Positions 1 to 8,949 are shown, counted from the stretch's first letter. The stretch is 64,000 nucleotides of DNA from Microvirga ossetica (GCF_002741015.1 NZ_CP016617.1:372001-436000); one strand, 5' to 3'. Numbers and translations: made by a program. The notes: a model not told the origin generated them from the sequence alone.

Positions 1-1
1 G

Positions 2-361
2 CTCGGACGCGCCATCGCGTTTCGCATTGCACCCGGTCAGGCGCACGAGCTGCCTGACGCCATTCCGCTGCTTCACAGTTTGCCGAGTGTGCCCAGCTGG
101 GTGGTGGCCGATCGCGGTTATTCAAGCCACAGCTTCCGCGAGCACATCTGGAGCATCGGTGCGAAGCCGGCGATCCCGGCTAAGTCCAATGAGGCGCCGG
201 TGGCCTGTCCGGACTGGATCTATAACAACCGCAATGTCGTCGAGCGGCTCTGGGCCAGGCTCAAAGAGTGGCGAGCCGTTGCAACCCGCTACGAGAAGAC
301 CGCACGATCCTTCATGGGCGTGCTCTGCCTCGCCGCAGCAATCGACTGGCTCAAGCGCTAA
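2..361 (+). CDS. IS5-family transposase, C-terminal part (5' end outside window)
   Basis: The reading frame is open from base 2 and ends at 361. It contains VADRGYSSHSF, typical of the second catalytic Asp block of IS5-type DDE transposases, then NNRNVVERLWARLKEWR with the catalytic Glu followed by Arg/Lys-rich sequence. This resembles the IS427 group of the IS5 family (family knowledge). The N-terminal half lies outside the window. Its 3' flank runs straight into a cyclase gene on the opposite strand, which is cut off here, so the right end of the element lies near 373. Whether it is intact cannot be judged. Confidence 0.8.
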   Translation, partial: LGRAIAFRIAPGQAHELPDAIPLLHSLPSVPSWVVADRGYSSHSFREHIWSIGAKPAIPAKSNEAPVACPDWIYNNRNVVERLWARLKEWRAVATRYEKTARSFMGVLCLAAAIDWLKR

Positions 362-373
362 CAGGCCGTAGTC

Positions 374-1303
374 CTGAAAGTCGAAAATATCGTCAACTAA
401 ACCCTCGTAGCGCTCGCCCCAAAAATGAGCTCTGGTCGCGGCATCAATCAACTGCGCGGTCGCACGCACTCTGTTTCGGCTGCGCCGGACACTTCCCTCA
501 AGAACGTACCTGACACCCTGTTCCCGACTGACTTGCTGGACGTTTACCGCAGGGTCCTTGTAAATGAAGGTGGAGTTGCGGGCGATCACGAAGAACGAGC
601 GGACCCGCGACAGCGCGGCGATGATGTCGTCCACAATGCCGTCCGCAAGGTACTCGTCCTCTCGATCATGTCCAATATTGTCGAACGGCAGCACGGCAAT
701 CGACGGCTTATCAGGCAAGGGGAGCGGCTTTGCTCGCTCGCCTCGCGGCGTCGAGCCAGTCGCTGGCAATGCTGGAGCCGCGACACGAAACACATGCACC
801 GGCTCTTCAATGTTTTTGACCTTCTGCGGTCCAAGATCATCGAAGCCGGGAGTAAGCGCTCGACGAGCATACGCGTGGGTTTCGGCTGAGATATACACGC
901 TTCCAGGCTCCGCGAGGCTCTCCCGTCGGGCAGCGATGTTAACGACATCGTCCAACAGGTCGCCGTCCCGCACCATCACGTCGCCAACATGCACTCCGAT
1001 CCGGAACTGGAGGCGGCGCTCCTCAGGTGTATCCTGGTCTGCTTGGGTGAGGAGCTTCTGGACTTCAACGGCGCATCGGACGGCATCTACGGCGCTCGGG
1101 AACTCCGCGAGTACACTGTCGCCCGCTGTGTTGGCAATTCGCCCACCACTCTCGGTGATGAGCCGGTCTATGATCCCGCGACAGGTGGTCAGGCTCTGGA
1201 GGGTTGCATCCTCATCCTGGGACATCAGGCGTGAATAGCCTGCCATGTTAGCGGCAAAGATTGCCACCAGTCGCCGCTCAACCTCATGCTCCTGCCGATC
1301 CAT
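374..1303 (-). pseudogene. Class III adenylate/guanylate cyclase-TolB-like protein, 3' truncated by IS
   Basis: About 310 codons of host sequence remain. Residues ~8-175 are a class III cyclase homology domain (VAGYSRLM-type start, GDS loop, RIGVHVGDV), and residues ~198-310 a TolB-like N-terminal domain (PSIAVLPFDN ... LEGSVRR). The TPR region expected next is missing: after FDFQD the frame enters antisense IS5 sequence and reads on to 122 as meaningless protein. The first metal-binding position, normally Asp in AADVAGYS, is Asn19 here, while Asp62 of the GDS loop is kept, so cyclase activity is doubtful even before truncation. The complete relative at 40201-42423 shows the expected full architecture. 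Start ATG at 1303 reads MDRQEHEVERR. Confidence 0.8.
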
Positions 1304-1426
1304 GGGACCCTTGGTGCAGTTCCAGTTCCAGAAGGAATTGTGCGGCGGGTCGGGTGAGCTGTCCAGTTTATGCTAACGAACCGCCAAGCTTGTTACAGAG
1401 CCTCAGGCAGGCGCGGATGGTCGTGG
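1268..1426. repeat. Direct repeat, copy 1: start and upstream region of the cyclase gene
   Basis: This ~155-bp stretch covers the first codons and upstream region of the cyclase at 374-1303. It recurs in the same orientation at 2071-2223 with roughly 80-85% identity by eye, including blocks such as TGTCCAGTTTATGCTAACG and GTTACAGA.CCTCAGGCAGG. A 6-base indel separates the two copies. Confidence 0.8.
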
Positions 1427-1438
1427 AAGGGTGGACGA

Positions 1439-1981
1439 TCATTTTTCAACGAGGTGCTGGGCTGTCTCGGATGTTCGCCGAGGTTGTTCGGAAACATCCG
1501 GCTGATCATTCAGGTGCATGGTGCCAATCAGACGAAGTGCTCCCGCGATCAACACAATGGCAGTCGGCTTCACGAGCATCTCCCAAGTAATGCGGGTCTC
1601 AGCCTCCACAACGTCGGTAACAAAATCCACTACCAAGTAGACCAAGACCACCTGGATCAAGGTGATCTTGATTTCTCCGAGACCCTCGATGTGCATCCAT
1701 AGCGGTGCCTTGGCTCGAACGCTGTTGGGGAGGGTGAAGGCAAAGCCGAAGGTGATGGCATAGGCGAACACAATTAGGACAAGACCAAACAGGAACGCAT
1801 CCGTGGCCTGCATCACTGTGGCGATGACCGACGTTTCGGTGTCGGCGCTCGGCTGAAGCACCATCTCCAGGGCATATGCCAGTTTCAGGCAACCCTCGAA
1901 AAACATCAGCAGGGCCCCGAGTGCAGCCCCAAGAGCAGCGACGAGGGTGACCCAGCGCAGGGAGAGGATGGAGTGGAGCAT
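1439..1981 (-). CDS. UPF0114 (YqhA-like) integral membrane protein
   Basis: The 180-residue protein has hydrophobic segments at ~9-30, ~64-84, ~103-122 and ~138-155. The order of segments and the EIKITLIQVVLVYLVVDFV stretch fit the UPF0114/YqhA family of small inner-membrane proteins of unknown function, which are usually 160-200 residues long. The C-terminal ~25 residues are polar and probably cytoplasmic. It lies between the two copies of the cyclase-upstream repeat and has the same orientation as the broken cyclase, so the two could once have been neighbouring genes. No partner suggests a role. Confidence 0.7.
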   Translation of the reverse strand: MLHSILSLRWVTLVAALGAALGALLMFFEGCLKLAYALEMVLQPSADTETSVIATVMQATDAFLFGLVLIVFAYAITFGFAFTLPNSVRAKAPLWMHIEGLGEIKITLIQVVLVYLVVDFVTDVVEAETRITWEMLVKPTAIVLIAGALRLIGTMHLNDQPDVSEQPRRTSETAQHLVEK

Positions 1982-2070
1982 CTGATCAGAGAGCCTCAGC
2001 CGGTATCGTGGTCTTGGTACAGTTTAACATATTCACCAGGAAAGACGCGCTACCTGAGCCAAAACAATTG

Positions 2071-2223
2071 CAGCCGTCGCTCGACCTTACGATCCTGCCG
2101 ATCCATGGGACCCTCGGTGCAGTTCCAGATCGGATTGTGCGGCGGGTCGGGTGAGGTGTCCAGTTTATGCTAACGCACCGCCAAGCCTGTTACAGACCCT
2201 CAGGCAGGTGCGGACGGTTGCGG
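2071..2223 (-). pseudogene. Direct repeat, copy 2: relic of a second cyclase start
   Basis: The minus strand from 2106 reads ATG then MDRQDRKVERRL, nearly identical to the first 12 residues of the cyclase at 374-1303. It then loses similarity and reaches a stop after 18 codons. The upstream half matches the cyclase-upstream sequence at 1304-1426. This looks like what is left of a paralogous cyclase gene, or of a tandem duplication whose body was deleted. The interval 1982-2360 holds nothing else recognisable. Confidence 0.6.
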
Positions 2224-2360
2224 AGAGAAACAAGGCACACAGGCTGCAACCAGCCGACAATCTTGTGACTCTCCGCTTGGCAACGCTCCAGGAGGAGGAG
2301 AACACTTGTATTCCTTCGTCCTGTGCAAGATTCTGGATTGAGCCTCCGGAGTGATCCGTC

Positions 2361-2607
2361 ATGCCTCTCCAGACCCGCTTGACCACCGCGCTTGGGATTG
2401 AGCATCCGATTCTGCTCGCCCCTATGGACCTTGTGGCGGGTGGCAAACTCGCCGCTGCGGTCAGCCATGCTGGTGGGCTCGGCCTCACCGGTGGCGGCTA
2501 CGGCTATGCCGACTGGCTGGAGCGGTAGTTAGCCGCATCAGGCAACGCCAAGGTCGGCTGCGGGTTCATCACCTGGAGCTTAGCCAAGAAACCCGTACTG
2601 CTGGATT
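2361..2607 (+). pseudogene. Nitronate monooxygenase-like protein, N-terminal remnant with in-frame TAG
   Basis: From ATG 2361 the frame encodes an FMN-dependent nitronate monooxygenase/2-nitropropane dioxygenase N-terminus (GIEHPILLAPMDLVAGG, then HAGGLGLTGGG). A TAG stop lies at 2526-2528. The same frame continues past it with AKVGCGFITWSLAKKP, still typical of the family, until about 2607, where unrelated IS3 sequence begins. At least three quarters of the gene is missing. The TAG sits where the family commonly has Glu. A full-length family member is present at 43737-44735. Confidence 0.75.
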
Positions 2608-2610
2608 TCC

Positions 2611-2739
2611 GTGTTCCAGACACGAGCAGCGGCCAAGGATGCGCTTGGGCGTTACATCAACGGCTTCTACAACCCCGTCCGGCGTCATTCGACACTGGAC
2701 TATGTCAGTCCGGTTCAGTACGAAAGGCTGGCCGGATAG
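2611..2739 (+). pseudogene. IS3-family transposase OrfB, C-terminal remnant
   Basis: Forty-two codons read into the characteristic end of IS3-type OrfB: YINGFYNPVRRHSTLDYVSP, then a stop at 2737-2739. The F-Y-N-x-x-R-R-H-S-T-L block is diagnostic for the C-terminal end of rve-type IS3 integrases. Nothing upstream of 2611 belongs to the element, so only the tail survives. Confidence 0.8.
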
Positions 2740-2751
2740 CTACAAAGCCGC

Positions 2752-3201
2752 TCTCCACTAAACCGACGCAAATCCACGATGGCTCGCAGGTCGAGCTCTT
2801 GCTCGACCAAATCACAGTTCCTCTTGCCTCCTTCGTGGGCGATGGAGCCTACGATCAGGCCGGCATCTACGGCATTGTCGCCATGCGCAACCCTGATGCT
2901 GACGTGATCATACCGCCCCGCTCAACAGCGGTACTAAGCGAGAATGTGGAAATCAAACCGACTCGGCGCGACCGGCATCTCCAATCTATCCGCCGAGCAT
3001 GGACGCAGGAGGTGGCAGAAGACATCCGGGTACACTCGTCGTGCCCTGGTGGAGGCTGCCGTAAGCCGCTTCAAACGAGTGATTGGGGGTACGTTGCGCT
3101 CGCGGACGGAACACCGCCGCGCGACCGAAATTGCCATTGCAGTTCATGCGTTGAACCGGATGCTCGAGCTTGGTCGCCTGATGCTGCATGGGGGGTTTTA
3201 G
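2752..3201 (+). pseudogene. IS5-family (IS903-type) transposase remnant, frameshifted
   Basis: The sequence matches the C-terminal half of the transposase at 10560-11528 (shared FVGDGAYDQ.GIYG, DRHLQSI, SGYTRRALVE and ALNRM.ELGR). The match runs in one frame to about 2990 and in another from there to the stop at 3199-3201, so a frameshift lies near 2985-3000. The N-terminal half and the left element end are missing. The stop overlaps the end of the converging MFS gene. Confidence 0.8.
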
Positions 3202-4391
3202 TGTGGCCGGGTCTCTGGCATTGCAACCAGCACCAGCACGAGCGGGATGAAGGCCACTCCAGCCAACATCAGAAACGCCGCCTCATAGCCGGCCCACGTC
3301 ACTGCCAATCCTCCTAGCGCCTGGCTGAGGGAGCCGCCAATTCCCTGAACAGTACCAACAAGGCCGCGAGCCACATTGTACCGCCCCGTGTCACGCATGA
3401 TATCGGCCAGAATAAGAGGCAAGAGTGCATCGAACAGGCCAATCCCGATGCCATCAAGCACTTGGACTGCGATCAACCAAGCCGCATTTCCAGAAAGCGT
3501 GAAGAGAATACCACGCAGCACCAAGGCGGCTATGGCAATAAGCAGAAGTGGTTTGCGCCCAGTCAGGTCGGCACGCGCCACGAGCAACGAGATCGGGACC
3601 ATCACGAGTTGCCCCACAACAATCGCGCCTGCGGTGAGGGCCACCTCCTGGCCTGGATGACCGAGCGCGAGCTTCTGGCTGACCAAGGGGAGCATTGCCG
3701 CATTGGCTAAATGAAAGATCGCCGCGACTGCGGCGAGAACTAGGAGGGAGTTGTCCGTCAGGAGCGTGCCCCAGCGACTAGGTTGGTGTTGACGAACTGT
3801 CATCGAGGGCACCCAACCGCGGGCACGCTGATGATCGATCGCGTGGCTTGGGATCGCGAGCACAATCCACACCGTCCACACGCCGAAGAAGGGGACCAGG
3901 TAAAAAACCGCCCGTTGGCCCCAGGCCGTACCAACAGCGCCCGCCACGGCAGCGATAAACAGGTTTCCGGCCCGATCGAAGGCAGCATTGCGCCCAAGGC
4001 GAGCAGCTAATTTGTCTCGGTCGACGAGGCCCAGTGTGATCGCCGCAACGACTGGTGCGAAGACGGCGCCCAAGATTGCCATTGCTACATCGGCCGCAAA
4101 CACAATGGGTACGATCGGGCGCCATGCAATAGCGATCGCGCAGGCCGAGAGTGCAACGACGCCCACCACGATAAGGCTGCGCTTGGCCCGGGTTGCGTCG
4201 ATCAGGGCTCCGATGGGAGCGTGCATAGAGATCCCGATCAGGCCGCTGATCGTCAGGACCAGACCGATTGTAGCTTGGTCCCACCCTGCCTCCGTGAGCA
4301 GGAATACGCTGACATAAGGTCCCAGCCCGCCCCTTACGTCGGCCAGCAGGAAGTTGAGCCAATCCAGCGCTGCATGATGGGACATGATCAC
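3198..4391 (-). CDS. MFS transporter
   Basis: The 397-residue protein has about twelve hydrophobic segments and the MFS layout. A loop with APIGALIDATRAKRSL after TM2 resembles the family A-motif (G-x-x-x-D-R/K-x-G-R/K), and there is a long polar loop near residues 185-205 between the halves. Substrate is not predictable. The gene ends within the stop region of the IS5 remnant on the other strand, so its last residues may have been altered by that insertion; PETRPH is nevertheless a normal MFS tail. An alternative start lies two codons downstream. A glycosyltransferase gene diverges 87 bp away. Confidence 0.8.
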   Translation of the reverse strand: MIMSHHAALDWLNFLLADVRGGLGPYVSVFLLTEAGWDQATIGLVLTISGLIGISMHAPIGALIDATRAKRSLIVVGVVALSACAIAIAWRPIVPIVFAADVAMAILGAVFAPVVAAITLGLVDRDKLAARLGRNAAFDRAGNLFIAAVAGAVGTAWGQRAVFYLVPFFGVWTVWIVLAIPSHAIDHQRARGWVPSMTVRQHQPSRWGTLLTDNSLLVLAAVAAIFHLANAAMLPLVSQKLALGHPGQEVALTAGAIVVGQLVMVPISLLVARADLTGRKPLLLIAIAALVLRGILFTLSGNAAWLIAVQVLDGIGIGLFDALLPLILADIMRDTGRYNVARGLVGTVQGIGGSLSQALGGLAVTWAGYEAAFLMLAGVAFIPLVLVLVAMPETRPH

Positions 4392-4478
4392 AGCTTAACA
4401 GGCGCGTATGAGCTTGGAACCCCCTTCACTAACATGGGTTAACCTCAGGAACCCGACACCTCAATTGCTGGAAACATC

Positions 4479-5543
4479 TTGATGCGGATTGCGCAGGTTG
4501 CCCCATTGGCCGAGGCCGTTCCGCCCAAGCTTTACGGCGGGACCGAGCGAGTGGTCTCCTGGCTTACTGAGGAGTTGATGCGTCAGGGCCATGACGTTAC
4601 CTTGTTCGCCAGCGGTGATTCAACAACGTCCGCAAAGCTCGTGCCCTGTGTTCCGAAAGGGCTCAGACTTGCCGGCATTCGCGATCACATTGCCAGCCAT
4701 CTCGTCATGCTAAACGAGGTCCGCTCCCGAGCTGATCAGTTCGACATCATCCATTTCCATGTTGACCTGCTGCAACATGTGCTCTTCCGCGATCTCGCTC
4801 ATAAGTGCCTGACAACCTTGCATGGCAGGCTCGACCTGCCCGACTTCATGCCAGTGTACCAAACCTTCCAAGAAATGCCCCTGGTCTCGATTTCCAACAG
4901 CCAGCGCGCTCCGATGCCTCCTCATGTGAACTGGCTCGCAACGGTTCACCATGGATTGCCCGCGAGTGTCTGTCCCTTTAATGAGCAAGGTGGGGGCTAT
5001 CTTGCATTTCTTGGTCGCATCGCCCCGGAAAAGCGTCCGGATCGCGCTGTTGAGATTGCCAAACGAGCTGGCATTGCGTTGAAGATCGCTGCCAAGGTTG
5101 ATCCGGCCGATCAGGCGTATTTCGAAGAGGTCATTGAACCACTTCTTGATCACCCGTTAATCGAGTTTGTGGGTGAGATCGATGAGGAAGCCAAGTGCGA
5201 CTTTCTCGGGCATGCTTTGGCGCTGCTATTTCCGATTGATTGGCCCGAGCCTTTTGGTCTGGTGATGATTGAGGCCATGTCGGCCGGAACGCCTGTGATC
5301 GCCTTCCGCAACGGCTCAGTCCCTGAGGTTGTTGCCGATGGCGTCACTGGTTTCATCGTCGAGACAATGGATGAAGCGGTCACGGCCGCTCGTCAGGTTG
5401 AGAGCCTGGGTCGAGCGGGTGTGCGGGAAGTCTTCGAGTGCCGCTTCACGGTGGCTCGCATGGCCAAAGACTATGTCCATGCTTACGACACCCTGCTGAC
5501 AAAAGGCGGCACTGATCAGCGCCATCTGGTTGCGGCAGAGTAA
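4479..5543 (+). CDS. Glycosyltransferase family 4 protein
   Basis: The 354-residue protein is a GT-B fold glycosyltransferase. The N-terminal domain opens with MRIAQVAPLAEAVPPKLYGG and GGTERVV near residues 20-26, a donor/acceptor loop typical of GT4. The C-terminal domain has FLGRIAPEKRPD near 177-188 and the E-x7-E motif in PEPFGLVMIEAMSAG (Glu257 and Glu265), which binds the nucleotide-sugar donor. No signal peptide or membrane segment is seen, so it is probably cytoplasmic. The glucosidase gene follows 93 bp downstream in the same direction; pairing of a GT4 enzyme with an amylo-alpha-1,6-glucosidase suggests a glucan or glycosylated-osmolyte pathway (inference). Donor and acceptor are unknown. 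Confidence 0.85.
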   Translation: MMRIAQVAPLAEAVPPKLYGGTERVVSWLTEELMRQGHDVTLFASGDSTTSAKLVPCVPKGLRLAGIRDHIASHLVMLNEVRSRADQFDIIHFHVDLLQHVLFRDLAHKCLTTLHGRLDLPDFMPVYQTFQEMPLVSISNSQRAPMPPHVNWLATVHHGLPASVCPFNEQGGGYLAFLGRIAPEKRPDRAVEIAKRAGIALKIAAKVDPADQAYFEEVIEPLLDHPLIEFVGEIDEEAKCDFLGHALALLFPIDWPEPFGLVMIEAMSAGTPVIAFRNGSVPEVVADGVTGFIVETMDEAVTAARQVESLGRAGVREVFECRFTVARMAKDYVHAYDTLLTKGGTDQRHLVAAE

Positions 5544-5636
5544 ACAATCGATCGCTTCCGAGCACCATGAGCGTATGGCTAAGCCGGCCATGGCAGCATT
5601 GAGCCTATACAGAACATCAACAACGAGGAAATTGGC

Positions 5637-7850
5637 ATGAGCGAACGCGTCATGGGACCGGCCTCGGACCATCCAGAACCTTCTTCGGAGCAGCTTTCGG
5701 AACACTACATTGAGGCTCAAACATCCTTGGTCGAACGGAGTTTGCGAACGCTGAAGACGGGCGACGCCTTCGTGGTGCTCGATACCCATGGCGACTGCGG
5801 TACCGTGCCGGATAGTCCAGAAGGCCTGTTCTTCCAGGATACTCGTTACCTTTCACGGTTTGAGATGCGGTTTGAGGGCAAGCGCCCCCTGCTGCTGGGC
5901 TCAGTCATTCAGGACGATAATGCAGCGCTCACGGTTGACTTGACGAATCCCGACATAAGGCCGGGGGAGGACACCGCGCTGCCGCGGGACATTATCGCAC
6001 TCAATCGAACCAAGTTCCTTTGGAAGGGGGTTCTCTACGAGCGTATTGGCCTGCGCAACTATGACGCTCACCGGCGGGTCTTCCGCCTCGAATGTCGGTT
6101 CGACGCCGATTTCTGCGACCTGTTCGAGGTCCGCGGTATGCAGCGGGATCATCGCGGTCACCTTTCAATCAAGACCGTGACTCCCGACCGGATCGTGTTC
6201 AGCTATGAGGGACTCGACGGGATCGTCCGTCAGTCCATGCTGCACTTCGAGCCGTGGCCAACACGCCTTGAGGCTAAGCGAGCCATTTACGAGATGGCGT
6301 TGGAGCCAGACGAGCGCCGCTCGATCCTGATCTCGGTGGCATGTGAGGAGCAGAAAACTGGGGAGATCTTTAGTCCCGAGGTACCTAACTTCCTCAAGGC
6401 CTACCGAGACACCCGTCGAGCCTTGCGGGCGACGACGCGGGAGATCGCCAAGATCAAAACTTCGAACCACCTCTTCAACGAGGTTATCTCCCGCTCCGCG
6501 TCCGATATGTACATGCTGGTCACGCCCACCGAGTGCGGCCTCTACCCTTATGCTGGCATTCCCTGGTACAGCACGGTTTTTGGTCGTGACGGCATCATCA
6601 CCGCAATGATGCTTCTGTGGGCAGACCCATCCATTGCAAAAGGCGTGCTGCGCTATCTGGCTGAGATGCAGGCTACCGACGTCGATCCTGCTGCCGATGC
6701 TCAGCCCGGCAAGATTTTGCACGAGCGTCGCTTGGGCGAGATGGCTCGCCTCGGCGAGGTCCCGTTCCGGCGCTACTACGGCACAGTGGACGCAACACCC
6801 CTTTTCGTTATGCTGGCAGGCCAATACTACGAGCGCACGGGTGACCAGGAGACCATCAAGGCAATCTGGCCGAATATCGAAGCGGCCCTGCGCTGGTGCG
6901 ATGAGTACGGTGATCGCGACGGCGATGGCTTTGTCGAGTATCACCGGGAAACGGATCAGGGGCTAGCCAACCAGGGCTGGAAGGACAGCCACGATTCCAT
7001 CTTCCACGCGGATGGCTCGGGAGCCGAAGGTCCGATCGCACTCTGCGAGGTACAGGCATACGTCTTCGCAGCCAAGCAGGCTGCCGCGCGGCTGGCGACG
7101 ACACTCAATCAAGCAGATATCAGCAACCGGCTTGCCAAGGAAGCCATCAACCTTCGTGAGAGGTTCGAGGCAGCATTCTGGTGTGAGGATATCAGCACCT
7201 ACGCCTTGGCACTCGACGGAGCTAAGCGGCCCTGCCGTGTGCGGGCATCCAACGCCGGGCATGCCTTGTTTGCCGGCATTGCTGCACCGGAGCGGGCCCG
7301 CCGGGTTGCGAGGACATTGATGAGCCCCGACTTTTTCAGCGGCTGGGGCATCCGCACGCTCGCGCGGGGCGAAGCGCGGTACAATCCAATGTCGTACCAC
7401 AACGGCTCAATCTGGCCGCATGACAATGGGATGATTGCGCTCGGTATGGCGCAGTATGGCCTGAAGCATGAGGCGGCGCAGGTTTTCCGGGCCTTGTTCG
7501 AGGTCGCAAGCTATCAGGAATTGCGCCGTTTGCCCGAACTGTTCTGCGGGTTTACGCGCCGGCGCCACCGGGGACCAACGGCCTACCCGGTTGCCTGCTC
7601 ACCGCAGGCGTGGGCCGCGGCGACACCGTTCGCGCTTCTTGGATCGAGCTTGGGGCTGGAACTCAATCATGAGGGAAATGCGGTTCGGTTCAACGATCCA
7701 ACCTTGCCAAGCTTCCTGGACGAGGTCTTGATCCACGAGCTTCGCGTGAATGCCTCAACGTTTGATCTGAGACTACATCGGTATGGACAGGATGTGTCGC
7801 TAAATGTCTTAAAGCGCGCGGGCGATGCCCGCATTTTGCTTGCGAAGTAG
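5637..7850 (+). CDS. Amylo-alpha-1,6-glucosidase (glycogen debranching enzyme type)
   Basis: The 737-residue protein has an N-terminal beta-rich glycogen debranching N-terminal domain (residues ~35-240) and a C-terminal (alpha/alpha)6 barrel. Family blocks include PYAGIPWYSTVFGRDG near residue 303, a Trp-Lys-Asp block (NQGWKDSHDS, near 443) and SIWPHDNGMI near 589. Family members hydrolyse alpha-1,6-linked glucosyl residues in limit dextrins or similar glucans. No export signal is present. Together with the GT4 gene upstream it probably belongs to glucan turnover or trehalose/glucosylglycerate-type metabolism (inference). It ends 32 bp before an IS630 element, so downstream partners may have been separated from it. 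Confidence 0.88.
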   Translation: MSERVMGPASDHPEPSSEQLSEHYIEAQTSLVERSLRTLKTGDAFVVLDTHGDCGTVPDSPEGLFFQDTRYLSRFEMRFEGKRPLLLGSVIQDDNAALTVDLTNPDIRPGEDTALPRDIIALNRTKFLWKGVLYERIGLRNYDAHRRVFRLECRFDADFCDLFEVRGMQRDHRGHLSIKTVTPDRIVFSYEGLDGIVRQSMLHFEPWPTRLEAKRAIYEMALEPDERRSILISVACEEQKTGEIFSPEVPNFLKAYRDTRRALRATTREIAKIKTSNHLFNEVISRSASDMYMLVTPTECGLYPYAGIPWYSTVFGRDGIITAMMLLWADPSIAKGVLRYLAEMQATDVDPAADAQPGKILHERRLGEMARLGEVPFRRYYGTVDATPLFVMLAGQYYERTGDQETIKAIWPNIEAALRWCDEYGDRDGDGFVEYHRETDQGLANQGWKDSHDSIFHADGSGAEGPIALCEVQAYVFAAKQAAARLATTLNQADISNRLAKEAINLRERFEAAFWCEDISTYALALDGAKRPCRVRASNAGHALFAGIAAPERARRVARTLMSPDFFSGWGIRTLARGEARYNPMSYHNGSIWPHDNGMIALGMAQYGLKHEAAQVFRALFEVASYQELRRLPELFCGFTRRRHRGPTAYPVACSPQAWAAATPFALLGSSLGLELNHEGNAVRFNDPTLPSFLDEVLIHELRVNASTFDLRLHRYGQDVSLNVLKRAGDARILLAK

Positions 7851-7879
7851 TGCAGCCCCTGGTTTGAGCGTCTTTCCAA

Positions 7880-8623
7880 CTAAGCAGCGATTCGGTGGTT
7901 GGCCAACGGATGGCGACTTCGCTCGCAATTGAGCATCGCGACCGCCTCGTGGATGGCATCATCGAGGGTCTCTGGACCCGCGAAAGTCTGGTGAGCAAGA
8001 TGATGCTGCTTCAGATCGCGCCAGAGCTCTTCGATGGCGTTGAGTTCGGGAGCGTACTTTGGCAGCCATTCGACCGTGAGCCAGGGCGCCCGCTCGGCGA
8101 GGGCGGCGCGCGTCGCCTTGCTGGTGTGGATCGGGCCATTATCGAGGACGAGCACGATCGGCTTCGTCGCACGAGCGGACGTTGGGCCATACTGCGTGTC
8201 GATCTGGTCCAGCAGCGCGATGAAATCGGCACTGCGCTTGCTCCGGCTGGTGCGCACGATCAGGTCCCGCGGGGCCCAGTCGAGCAGACCGAGCATCGCC
8301 ACCTTGGCGGCTTGGCCGGGCGCTGGAATGCGCAGATCCGCGCCCTTCTTGGCCCAAGCATGGGCGAGATAGGGGTGGGTGAGCGCTTCGGATTCATCCC
8401 CGAACAAGAGCACGATATCGCCCGCCTCGGCCTGCGCCTTCAGGAGCTTGCGGCGCAGGCCGGCGCGGTCCACGGCGTCTGCATCCTGGCGGCCCTTCAG
8501 GGTATGGCGCGGCCGGCGCCAGCGGAAATCCCCTTTTGGCGCAACACGACCGAGAGCCGTGAGCGCGAGATGCGCACGCCGGAGCGCTTCTCGATCTCGT
8601 CGGCCAGCCGCGGCAAGGTCCAA
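7880..8623 (-). CDS. IS630 transposase OrfB (DDE catalytic part)
   Basis: This frame encodes the catalytic domain: DESEALTHPYLAHAW (first Asp), VLDNGPIHTSKATR (second Asp) and YAPELNAIEELWRDLK (third acidic residue). Real coding sequence starts around FRWRRPRHTLKGRQ, after the frameshift; the first ~33 residues of the open frame overlap OrfA and are not native. The stop codon TAG at 7880-7882 is formed by the duplicated target TA plus one host base, so translation terminates only because of the insertion site. Confidence 0.85.
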   Translation of the reverse strand: MDLAAAGRRDREALRRAHLALTALGRVAPKGDFRWRRPRHTLKGRQDADAVDRAGLRRKLLKAQAEAGDIVLLFGDESEALTHPYLAHAWAKKGADLRIPAPGQAAKVAMLGLLDWAPRDLIVRTSRSKRSADFIALLDQIDTQYGPTSARATKPIVLVLDNGPIHTSKATRAALAERAPWLTVEWLPKYAPELNAIEELWRDLKQHHLAHQTFAGPETLDDAIHEAVAMLNCERSRHPLANHRIAA

Positions 8624-8949
8624 TTGGGGCGATTTGCGACCGATCCCGCCAGAACCGCCTCGGCCACCGCGAGCGCCCGCTCGGCCTTGACCGGTGCCGG
8701 TCCCGGGGCAACGGATCGCCGCAGCGCGTCGACCCCACCCGTCATGAAAGCGCTGCGCCAGAGCCGCACGGTATCCTCGCGCACGCCGAAGGCCTCGGCG
8801 ATCCGCGGGCTCGTCCAGCCCGCCAGGGTCAGCAGGAGCGCCCGCGCCCGATCCGCCTCGCCCCGATCGCGCGAGTGGCTGAGAGCCATGAGCTCACGCC
8901 GCTGCGCGGCGCTTGCGACAACAGGGGATTTGCCCGCCATGATCCGCAT
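8497..8949 (-). CDS. IS630 transposase OrfA (helix-turn-helix part)
   Basis: The 150-residue frame contains a winged/helix-turn-helix region of the Tc1/IS630 type (SPRIAEAFGVREDTVRLWR, then a second HTH around RPNWTLPRLADEIEKRSGVR). It binds the terminal repeats. The last 20 or so residues past LRQKG are out of the transposase frame, because full-length protein requires a shift into OrfB near 8530. The upstream methionines place the start at 8949 or at 8940 (MAGKSP). Confidence 0.85.
   Translation of the reverse strand: MRIMAGKSPVVASAAQRRELMALSHSRDRGEADRARALLLTLAGWTSPRIAEAFGVREDTVRLWRSAFMTGGVDALRRSVAPGPAPVKAERALAVAEAVLAGSVANRPNWTLPRLADEIEKRSGVRISRSRLSVVLRQKGISAGAGRAIP
8530..8538 (-). promoter_or_regulatory. 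Probable -1 programmed frameshift site, CAAAAGGGG
   Basis: On the minus strand OrfA reads CAA AAG GGG and OrfB resumes with GAT TTC CGC one base back, giving LRQKG then DFRWRRPRHTL, the continuous family sequence. A-AAA-GGG type heptamers are common slip sites in IS630 and IS3 elements. Confidence 0.7.

Noticed and set aside
122..373. C-terminal 84 codons of the open frame starting at 1303 (-)
   Set aside because: This part is antisense IS5 transposase sequence and not cyclase; the host gene ends near 374.
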